NCBI GenBank assembly: GCA_963750295.1 | Contig: CAVVPY010000008.1 | Span: forward strand, 62,001 to 126,000 | Origin: CAVVPY01 sp963750295 | GTDB lineage: Bacteria; Actinomycetota; Actinomycetes; Mycobacteriales; Jatrophihabitantaceae | Direction of reading: 5' to 3' | DNA length: 64,000 nt | Shown here: positions 7,949-14,435 of the stretch, one piece after another | Layout: each line of letters opens with the position of its first letter | Numbering within the stretch: position 1 is the first letter of the stretch | Made by a program: the position numbers and the translations under genes | Notes under the pieces: model-generated | Seen by the model: the letters and a program-made list of their open reading frames with translations, nothing else | Told to the model about the DNA's origin: nothing | Databases searched by the model: none

Positions 7949-8587
7949 ATGGCCGACGCGATGCTCAACGAGACCAGCCTGGCGTACGCCGAGTCGTACT
8001 CGGCGGAATCAGAGGTGTTCGCGTCAGCGCGCGAGCGCGGCGGCGAACTCGGCTGTGTCCCGATCGGGCCCGCCGGCGGGGCGGCGCTGCGCGTCCTGGC
8101 AGCGGCCACCCAGGCCCGTGCGGTCGTCGAGGTCGGCACCGGGGCGGGAGTGTCCGGGCTGTACCTGCTCGGCGGGATGGTCGCGGACGGCCAACTGATC
8201 AGCATCGACATCGAGGGTGAGAACCAGCGCGCCGCCAAGGAGGCGTTCACCGACGCCGGCATCGCGACTACCCGGTACCGCCTGATCAACGGGTCGGCGC
8301 CGGAGGTCCTGCCGCGCATGCGCGACGCCGCGTACGACCTGGTGTTCGTCGACGCGGACAAGGGCGCGTACGGGGTCTACTACGAGCAGGCGATCCGGAT
8401 GCTGCGTCCCGGGGGCGTCGTGGCGTTCGACAACGCACTGTGGCACGACCGGGTGGCCGACCCGTCCCAGCGCGACCCCGACACCGTGACGCTGCGCGAC
8501 CTCGTCCGTACCGTCCGCGACGACGACCGGCTGGTGTCCGCCCTGCTCGCCGCCGGGGACGGGCTGCTGGTCGCTGCGAAGCGCTGA
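7949..8587 (+). CDS. SAM-dependent O-methyltransferase (class I, Rv1220c-like)
   Basis: 212 aa. VVEVGTGAGVSGLYLL is the glycine-rich SAM-binding motif, and VFVDADKGAYGVYYEQA plus VVAFDNALWHDRV are the metal-site motifs of the cation-dependent O-methyltransferase family (catechol/caffeoyl-CoA type). The mycobacterial homologue sits next to sigE, as here, supporting orthology. Substrate unknown. The 3' end holds three GCGCTRA repeats and is convergent with the DUF6176 gene. Confidence 0.9.
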   Translation: MADAMLNETSLAYAESYSAESEVFASARERGGELGCVPIGPAGGAALRVLAAATQARAVVEVGTGAGVSGLYLLGGMVADGQLISIDIEGENQRAAKEAFTDAGIATTRYRLINGSAPEVLPRMRDAAYDLVFVDADKGAYGVYYEQAIRMLRPGGVVAFDNALWHDRVADPSQRDPDTVTLRDLVRTVRDDDRLVSALLAAGDGLLVAAKR

Positions 8588-8601
8588 GCGCTGAGCGCTA
8601 A
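8581..8601 (+). repeat. Three tandem 7-bp repeats (GCGCTGA, GCGCTGA, GCGCTAA)
   Basis: The units span the stop codons of two convergent genes: the O-methyltransferase TGA at 8585-8587 and the complement of the DUF6176 stop at 8598-8600. Probably a slippage product that could fold weakly as a terminator. Confidence 0.35.
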
Positions 8602-8975
8602 GGCCGCAACGCCCACGCCATGACGGCGGCGCGCACCGGCTCGGGCAGCATCAGCACCTGCGGCTCGGCCTCGACCCAGCCGGGTTGTTTGGTTCGCCGG
8701 GCCTGCGCGTCATGGTCGCGGTCGATCGGGATCGACAGGTCCAGCCCGCCGCCGTGCTCGCCGTGGACGCTGACCCAGAACAGATGGTCCTCGCCGTCCT
8801 CCTTGAGCCGGAACACGATCTCGATCGCCATCCGCTCGCGATCCAGCGTCGCCACACACTCATCGACGCGATCGTCGAGCATCCGCATCCACGTGTCCGC
8901 CTCCGCCGACGCACCGGGAAGGACCTTGCACCGCGAGAGCTCGACGACCAGGCCGTCGGGAATGCTTTTCGGCAT
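8598..8975 (-). CDS. DUF6176 family small protein
   Basis: 125 aa. VVELSRCKVLPGASAEADTW at the N-terminus, a central MAIEIVFRLKEDGEDHLFW strand pair and a polar C-terminus resemble DUF6176, a small alpha/beta family of unknown function. No signal peptide or membrane segment. The ATG is 6 nt from a TAGCCT box that shares its core with the -10 of the divergent DUF4031 gene. Family call by pattern only. Confidence 0.65.
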   Translation of the reverse strand: MPKSIPDGLVVELSRCKVLPGASAEADTWMRMLDDRVDECVATLDRERMAIEIVFRLKEDGEDHLFWVSVHGEHGGGLDLSIPIDRDHDAQARRTKQPGWVEAEPQVLMLPEPVRAAVMAWALRP

Positions 8976-8998
8976 CCGGTGAGGCTAGCGTCGTAACC
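8976..8998. promoter_or_regulatory. 23-bp divergent promoter with overlapping -10 hexamers
   Basis: The whole intergenic region is 23 bp. Minus strand: TAGCCT (8987-8982) ends 6 nt before ATG 8975. Plus strand: TAGCGT (8986-8991) ends 7 nt before GTG 8999. The two hexamers share the palindrome GCTAGC (8985-8990), so the promoters should exclude each other, with both transcripts leaderless. Confidence 0.5.
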
Positions 8999-9277
8999 GT
9001 GGCCTGCTACGTCGACACCGTGCGGTCCTACCCGGGCGCAGGACTGCGCTTCACCGAGTTCTGCCACTTGCTTGCCGACACGCAGGACGAACTGCACGAC
9101 CTCGCCGACCAGCTGGGGATCCCGCGCAGGTTCTTCCAGGACCACCCGTGGCGCTGGCACCACGACCTGCCCGCCCACCTGCGGCCCCGCGCGATCGAGC
9201 TGGGCGCACGCGAGGTGACCATGCACGAGGTGGGCGCGCTGTTGCGTGCCCGGAAAGCGCAACACGCGATCGCGTAG
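8999..9277 (+). CDS. DUF4031 domain protein
   Basis: 92 aa. CYVDTVRSY at the N-terminus, then FCHLLADTQDELHDLADQLG and RRFFQDHPWRWHHDL, are characteristic of DUF4031, a short cytoplasmic family of unknown function. GTG 8999 begins at the conserved YVD strand. The TAG stop at 9275-9277 doubles as part of the TAGGTT box before fbiA. Confidence 0.8.
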   Translation: MACYVDTVRSYPGAGLRFTEFCHLLADTQDELHDLADQLGIPRRFFQDHPWRWHHDLPAHLRPRAIELGAREVTMHEVGALLRARKAQHAIA

Positions 9278-9280
9278 GTT
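9275..9280 (+). promoter_or_regulatory. Putative -10 (TAGGTT) of fbiA overlapping the DUF4031 stop
   Basis: TAGGTT ends 6 nt before GTG 9287; its first three bases are the stop codon of the preceding gene. Confidence 0.45.
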
Positions 9281-9286
9281 CGACGG

Positions 9287-10228
9287 GTGCGCATCACGGT
9301 CCTGGCCGGCGGCATCGGCGGCGCTCGCTTCCTGCGCGGCGTGCGCGTTGCCTGCCCGGCCGACGAACTCACCGCCATCGTCAACACCGGCGACGACGTC
9401 ACCCTGCACGGGCTGCGGATCTGTCCCGATCTCGACAGCTGCATGTACACCCTCGGCGACGTCCACGACCACGAACGCGGTTGGGGCCGGGCCGGCGAGA
9501 CCTGGCGGATCAAGGCCGAACTCGACGAGTACGGCGCCGAGCCGACCTGGTTCCAACTGGGGGACCTCGACATCGCCACCCATCTGGTCCGCACCCGCAT
9601 GCTCGAGGCCGGCTTCGCCCTGAGCGAGGTCACCGCCGCGCTGTGCGAGCGGTGGCAGCCCGGCGTGCGCCTGCTGCCGATGTCCGATGACCGCTGCGAG
9701 ACGCACGTCGTGGTCGAGATGGACGGCAAGCGCAGCGCGATCCACTTCCAGGAGTGGTGGATCCGCCACCGCGCGGCACTGCCCGCGCAGGGATTCGTCC
9801 AGGTCGGCGTGGACGATGCCGAGCCGGCACCCGGCGTGCTGGACGCCATCACGACCGCCGACGTCGTCCTGCTCGCGCCGAGCAATCCGGTCGTGTCGAT
9901 CGGGACCGTCCTCGGCGTCGAGGGCATCCGCGAGGCGATCCTCACCGGGCCCGCGCCGGTGGTGGGCCTGTCGCCGATCGTCGGCGGTGCGCCAGTACGC
10001 GGCATGGCCGACTCGTGCCTGCCCGCGATCGGCGTCGAGGTGTCGGCCGAGGGCGTCGGGCGCCACTACGGGGCGCGCGCCCACGGTGGCCTGCTGGACG
10101 GTTGGCTGATCCACGACACCGACAGCGCCGACGTCCCCGGCGTGGCAGTGCGCGCGATCCCGCTGATGATGACGGGCGACGACGCGACCGCGGCCATGGT
10201 GCGGACGGCGCTGGATCTGGTGTCATGA
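9287..10228 (+). CDS. fbiA: F420 biosynthesis phosphotransferase FbiA (CofD family)
   Basis: 313 aa. ITVLAGGIGGARFLRGV is the nucleotide-binding N-terminus of CofD/FbiA; IVNTGDDVTLHGLRICPDLDS and SNPVVSIGTVLG are further family signatures. It joins the activated phospho-C3 unit (phosphoenolpyruvate- or lactate-derived) to the deazaflavin Fo, giving dehydro-F420-0 or F420-0. It overlaps fbiB by 4 bp (ATGA), so the two steps are co-translated. Length is near the usual 310-330 aa. Confidence 0.94.
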   Translation: MRITVLAGGIGGARFLRGVRVACPADELTAIVNTGDDVTLHGLRICPDLDSCMYTLGDVHDHERGWGRAGETWRIKAELDEYGAEPTWFQLGDLDIATHLVRTRMLEAGFALSEVTAALCERWQPGVRLLPMSDDRCETHVVVEMDGKRSAIHFQEWWIRHRAALPAQGFVQVGVDDAEPAPGVLDAITTADVVLLAPSNPVVSIGTVLGVEGIREAILTGPAPVVGLSPIVGGAPVRGMADSCLPAIGVEVSAEGVGRHYGARAHGGLLDGWLIHDTDSADVPGVAVRAIPLMMTGDDATAAMVRTALDLVS

Positions 10229-11565
10229 CCGATCACGCCGCGGCCCGGATCGAGGTCCTGCCCGTCCCCGGGATCGGTGAGCTCCGCCCCGGTGACGATC
10301 TCGCCGCGCTGATCGCCGAGCACGGGCCACCGCTCGCGGACGGTGACGTCGTCGTCGTGACGTCCAAGGCGGTGTCGAAGACCGAGGGTCGCCTGGTCGT
10401 GCTCGACACAGCCGACGCGGACGCCCGCGAGGCGGCCCGCCAGGCCGCCATCGACGTCGAGACGGTGCGGGTGGTGGCGCAGCGCGGTGAGCTGCGCATC
10501 GTCGAGACCCGGCACGGGCTGGTGCTGGCGGCCGCCGGCGTCGACCTGTCGAACGTGGCGCGCAACGAGATCGCCCTGCTGCCGCTCGACCCGGACGCGT
10601 CCGCGCAGATGTTGCGTGACGCCCTCGCGGACCGGCTCGGTGTGGACGTCGGCGTGGTGATCAGCGACTCGATGGGCCGGCCGTGGCGCGCGGGGATCAC
10701 CGACACCGCGATCGGCGTGGCGGGCCTGACGGCGCTCACCGACGCGCGCGGGCGCGTGGACGCCTACGGCAACGTCCTCGAGGTCACCCAGGTTGCGGTC
10801 GCCGACGAACTGGCCGCGGCCGGCGATCTGGTGAAGGGCAAGCTCGGCGGCGTCCCGGTGGCGATCGTGCGGGGCTTCGCCCACGACGGCAAGCTCGACG
10901 ACGACGGACTCGGCAGTCGCGCCCTCATCCGCGGTTCGGCCGACGACCTGTTCCGGCTCGGGACCGCCGAGGCGATGGCCGTCGGACGCGAGGACGTCGG
11001 GTGGGCGAGCGACGTCGCGCCGCCGCTGCACCTGGACGCGGTCACGGTGATCACCGGGTTCGTCCCGACGTCGGACGCCGAAGCGTCGGTTCGCGAGTCG
11101 TTCCTCGGCTTTCTCGCGGCCCGCCCGGACGCGCTCTGGCGCTCCTGCGCGCCGGGACACCTGACCGCGAGCGCGCTGGTGATCGACCCGTCCCGCCGGC
11201 GAGTGCTGCTGACGCTGCACCCGCGGGTGGGCCAGTGGCTCCAACTCGGGGGGCACTGCGAAACCGGCGATCACACGCTGCTCGACGCAGCCGCCCGCGA
11301 GGCGCGCGAAGAGAGCGGGATCGGCGCGCTGTCCTTCGACCCGGTGCCGATCGGGCTCGACGTGCACCCCATCACCTGCTCGCTCGGCGTGCCGACCCGG
11401 CACTTCGACGTCCAGTTCGTCGCCGTCGCGCCCGAGGGTGCCGAGCCGGTGCAGAGCGACGAGTCGCTCGACCTGCGATGGTTCCCGTGGGATCGCCTGC
11501 CGGACGGGTTCGCCGCCGACCTGCCGCGGCTGGTCGAGGCCGCGCGGCAGCGTCTCGGCCGGTGA
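10225..11565 (+). CDS. fbiB: F420-0:gamma-glutamyl ligase (CofE domain) fused to a C-terminal Nudix hydrolase domain
   Basis: 446 aa. Residues 1 to about 255 are a complete CofE ligase domain (VVVTSKAVSKTEGRLV, ISDSMGRPWRAG, AVADELAAAGDLVKGK), which adds gamma-linked glutamates to F420-0. Instead of the FMN-binding nitroreductase domain of mycobacterial FbiB, residues about 285-446 form a Nudix domain: LWRSCAPGHLTASALVID, then a Nudix box at 342-366 with GGHCETGD and AAREAREESGI. The reading frame is continuous and overlaps fbiA (ATGA) and the next gene (GTGA). Total length (446) mimics standard FbiB (about 448), so length-based annotation would miss the swap. Who reduces dehydro-F420-0 is open. 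Confidence 0.9.
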   Translation: MTDHAAARIEVLPVPGIGELRPGDDLAALIAEHGPPLADGDVVVVTSKAVSKTEGRLVVLDTADADAREAARQAAIDVETVRVVAQRGELRIVETRHGLVLAAAGVDLSNVARNEIALLPLDPDASAQMLRDALADRLGVDVGVVISDSMGRPWRAGITDTAIGVAGLTALTDARGRVDAYGNVLEVTQVAVADELAAAGDLVKGKLGGVPVAIVRGFAHDGKLDDDGLGSRALIRGSADDLFRLGTAEAMAVGREDVGWASDVAPPLHLDAVTVITGFVPTSDAEASVRESFLGFLAARPDALWRSCAPGHLTASALVIDPSRRRVLLTLHPRVGQWLQLGGHCETGDHTLLDAAAREAREESGIGALSFDPVPIGLDVHPITCSLGVPTRHFDVQFVAVAPEGAEPVQSDESLDLRWFPWDRLPDGFAADLPRLVEAARQRLGR

Positions 11566-12383
11566 GCGATCCACTCGCGGCGCTGGTCGACTGGCCGGTG
11601 CCGCACGCAGCCGCCGCAGTCGTCGGCCCGGACGGCGTGCTCGCCCAGCGCGGCGACACCGATCGGCTCTACCGCCTCGCGTCGGTGACGAAACCCTTGG
11701 CAGCACTGGGGATTCTCATCGCCGTCGAGGAAGGCGCCGTGTCGCTGGACGATCCGGCTGACGAGGCGGTCGTCCCCGGCGCCACGCTGCGCCACCTGTT
11801 GGCGCATGCGTCCGGCCTGGCGCCCGAACGCGCGATGCGCGCGGCCGCGGTGGCCTCGCGCAGGATCTACTCCAACGTCGGGATCGAGCGAGCGGCGAAG
11901 CTGGTCGAGGACGCGACGGGGATCGGCTTCCCGGCCTACCTCGACGAGGCACTCGAACCACTCGGGCTCGAGCACACCTCGTTACCGGGCTCACCGGCGC
12001 GCGACGGCGTGTCGAGCGCCGCCGACCTGACGCGGGTCGTCAAGGAGCTGCTGGCTCCGTCCGGGCTGCTCGCCGCGCAGACGCTGGCCGATGCCACCTC
12101 GGTGCAGTACCCGGGCCTGCGCGGCGTGGTGCCCGGCTTCGGCGCGCAGGATCCGAACGACTGGGGCCTGGGCTTCGAGGTGCGCGGGACCAAGTCGCCG
12201 CACTGGACCGGATCGGCGAATTCGCCGGCCACCTACGGCCACTTCGGGCAGAGCGGGACGATGCTGTGGATCGACCCGGTCGCCGGCATCGGCTGCGTGG
12301 CCCTCGCCGAACGGGACTTCGGGCCTTGGGCGGCGCAGGCGTGGCCGGCCCTCTCGGACGCGGTGCTGGCCGCCTACGCCTGA
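11562..12383 (+). CDS. Serine hydrolase of the beta-lactamase/penicillin-binding superfamily
   Basis: 273 aa. SxxK motif S41-V-T-K44, second motif Y-S-N (IYSNVG) and a late H-F-G in GHFGQSGT fit the class C/D-alanyl carboxypeptidase-like 'serine hydrolase' family. No signal peptide is apparent, so it is probably a cytoplasmic esterase or amidase rather than a wall enzyme. GTG 11562 overlaps the fbiB stop (GTGA), making it the third gene of an apparent fbiA-fbiB operon; a role in F420 metabolism is not established. Confidence 0.85.
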   Translation: MSDPLAALVDWPVPHAAAAVVGPDGVLAQRGDTDRLYRLASVTKPLAALGILIAVEEGAVSLDDPADEAVVPGATLRHLLAHASGLAPERAMRAAAVASRRIYSNVGIERAAKLVEDATGIGFPAYLDEALEPLGLEHTSLPGSPARDGVSSAADLTRVVKELLAPSGLLAAQTLADATSVQYPGLRGVVPGFGAQDPNDWGLGFEVRGTKSPHWTGSANSPATYGHFGQSGTMLWIDPVAGIGCVALAERDFGPWAAQAWPALSDAVLAAYA

Positions 12384-12397
12384 GTGCTCGTCACGGA

Positions 12398-13300
12398 TCA
12401 GATCGCGCGGATGTCGTTCGGGGCGAACCGCGGGCCGAACCGCGGCGCACCCACCCCGGCCAATTCGATCAGCCGCACCACCCGCTGCCGCTGACCGGCC
12501 CACGGGGCGAGCAACTCGAGCATCTCGGCGTCGGTGCCCCGCGCGCGGCCGGTCAGCGAGTGCACCACCATGTTGGCCAGGTGGAAGTCACCGACGCTGA
12601 CCGCGTCCGGGTGGGCCATCGCCCGCACCAGGGTCTCGGCCGCGGTCCACGGGCCGACCCCGGGGACAACCATCAGCCGGGCCAGTGCCAGGTCCGGGCC
12701 GAGCGACACGGCCTCCTCTAGCCGGGCGGCGACCGACGCGGCCGCCCGGATCGCCGTGTGCCGTTTGAGGTCGACGCCGAGCCGGTGCCACTCCCACGTC
12801 GTGATGTCGCGCAGCGCCTGCGGACCCGGCGGGATCCGCAGCGGCACCGGCCCGGGTGCCGGCGTCCCGAACCGGTGCAGCAGGGTGCGCCAGGACCGCC
12901 GCGCCTCGTGCCCGGTCACCTTCTGCTCGAGAATCGCCGGGACGAGGGAATCCAGCACCAGGCCGGTCGAGGGCAACCGCAGTCCCGGACGGCGGCGCAG
13001 CACCGCCCCGAGATGCGGCACCGTGCTCAGCTCCAGCCCGGACCACTCGTCCTCGGCCCCGAGCAACGTCGGCACCCGCTCGAGCAGCCAGCCGGCACCG
13101 GGTCCCCACGCGGACGCGGACACCACCGGACCACGCACCCTCAGCGCGAGCGTGCCGTCCCCGCCGGGCGTCCCGGCTGCCCACCAGAACCCGGACGCGT
13201 CCATCCGATGGGCCGGGTCGCCGCCGCCGCGTACCAGCCCGCCGAGCGTCGCGCGGACGTCGACCGGCCGGCCCGCGTCCCAGACCCGTTCTGTGCTCAT
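12398..13300 (-). CDS. AlkA-like DNA glycosylase (HhH-GPD, 3-methyladenine glycosylase 2 family)
   Basis: 300 aa. The helix-hairpin-helix LMVVPGVGPWTAAET (about 209-223) and the catalytic aspartate D238 in SVGDFH are clear; VPAILEQKVTGHEA is the preceding family signature. It excises alkylated or damaged bases in base-excision repair. The N-terminal part (1-110) is the AlkA-type beta domain. It lies 20 bp downstream of the nucleotidyltransferase gene on the same strand and is convergent with the serine hydrolase. Confidence 0.88.
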   Translation of the reverse strand: MSTERVWDAGRPVDVRATLGGLVRGGGDPAHRMDASGFWWAAGTPGGDGTLALRVRGPVVSASAWGPGAGWLLERVPTLLGAEDEWSGLELSTVPHLGAVLRRRPGLRLPSTGLVLDSLVPAILEQKVTGHEARRSWRTLLHRFGTPAPGPVPLRIPPGPQALRDITTWEWHRLGVDLKRHTAIRAAASVAARLEEAVSLGPDLALARLMVVPGVGPWTAAETLVRAMAHPDAVSVGDFHLANMVVHSLTGRARGTDAEMLELLAPWAGQRQRVVRLIELAGVGAPRFGPRFAPNDIRAI

Positions 13301-13320
13301 CGCTCAGCTCACGGGCCGGC

Positions 13321-14400
13321 TCAGAGGTCGGACGAGAAGCGCACCGAACCGTCGGGCAGGACGACGTCGGGCCACACGCGCGCACCGCCCCGGAGCTCGA
13401 CCCCCGAACCGATCCGTGCCCGGTCGCCGACGACCGCGTCCTCGAGGACCGCTCCGTCCGCGACGTGCGCGTCGCGACCGAGCACCGATCGCCGCACGAC
13501 GGTTCCCGCCCCGACGCTCGCGCCGTCGAAGAGCACCGCGCCGTCCACGTCGGCGTCGGCGCCCACGTGGCAGCCGGCGCCGACCGTCGCGCCGCCGTGG
13601 ACGGTCGCCGAGCCGTCGACCGACGCGCCGGCGAGCACCAGCGCCTCACCGGGCGGGCCCGGCAGCGCCGAGGAGGGCGCGACGCCGAGCACCAGGTCGG
13701 CGGACCCGGCGACGAAGTCGCCAGGGGTGCCGAAGTCGCGCCAGTACGCCGAGTCGACGTGGCCGAACATCCGCACGCCGGCACGAAGCAGGCCGGGGAA
13801 GGTGTCACGCTCGACCGACACCGGCCGCCCGGCCGGGATCGTGTCGATCACCGAACGGCGGAACACGTACAACCCGGCGTTGATCTGGTCGGTGACCGGA
13901 TTCGGGTCCTTCTCCAGGAACGCCGACACCCTGCCGTCCGCGTCGGTCGGGACGCAGCCGAACGCGCGCGGATCGGACACCTTGGTCAGGCACAGGGTCA
14001 CGTCCGCGTCCCGGTCCTCGTGCGAGGCGGACAGCTCGGCCAGGTCGACACCGACGAGGTTGTCGCCGTTGAGGACGAGCACGGTGTCGTCCGGTCCGGC
14101 GCGCAGCCGTCCGGTCACGTTGCGGATCCCGCCGCCCGTGCCCAGCGGCTCGGTCTCGACCGCGTACTCGAGCTCGACCCCGAACGCCGTGCCGTCGCCG
14201 AAGTAGTCCTCGAACACCTCGGCCCGGAAGGACGTTCCGAGCACGATGTGGCCGACGCCGGCATCGCGGATCCGGGTGATCAGGTGGGTCAGGAACGGCA
14301 CGCCCGCCGTGGGCAGCATCGGCTTGGGCGCCGAGAGGGTCAGCGGACGCAACCTGGTGCCGAGTCCACCGACCAGGATCACCGCATCAGTCGTCGCCAT
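13321..14400 (-). CDS. manB: Mannose-1-phosphate guanylyltransferase-like sugar nucleotidyltransferase (Rv3264c-like)
   Basis: 359 aa. AVILVGGLGTRLRPLT and KPMLPTAGVPFL are the nucleotidyltransferase pyrophosphorylase motifs; the C-terminal third has hexapeptide repeats of a left-handed beta helix. By position next to the F420 and LCP genes it corresponds to the mycobacterial gene named manB, which makes GDP-mannose for cell-wall glycans. Sugar and nucleotide specificity cannot be read from sequence. It follows the SpoIID gene by 35 bp on the same strand. Confidence 0.8.
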   Translation of the reverse strand: MATTDAVILVGGLGTRLRPLTLSAPKPMLPTAGVPFLTHLITRIRDAGVGHIVLGTSFRAEVFEDYFGDGTAFGVELEYAVETEPLGTGGGIRNVTGRLRAGPDDTVLVLNGDNLVGVDLAELSASHEDRDADVTLCLTKVSDPRAFGCVPTDADGRVSAFLEKDPNPVTDQINAGLYVFRRSVIDTIPAGRPVSVERDTFPGLLRAGVRMFGHVDSAYWRDFGTPGDFVAGSADLVLGVAPSSALPGPPGEALVLAGASVDGSATVHGGATVGAGCHVGADADVDGAVLFDGASVGAGTVVRRSVLGRDAHVADGAVLEDAVVGDRARIGSGVELRGGARVWPDVVLPDGSVRFSSDL

Positions 14401-14435
14401 CCGCCGAGCGTGCCACAGCGGCGCCAGCGCGTCGC

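Noticed and set aside
6478..8361. Long antisense open frame (over 600 codons) opposite the decarboxylase and O-methyltransferase
   Set aside because: Low-complexity Arg/His/Gly composition typical of reverse frames in high-GC genes. Both genes on the plus strand have full family motifs.
10066..11706. Antisense frame across fbiB
   Set aside because: No motif; fbiA-fbiB overlap and domain content settle the strand.
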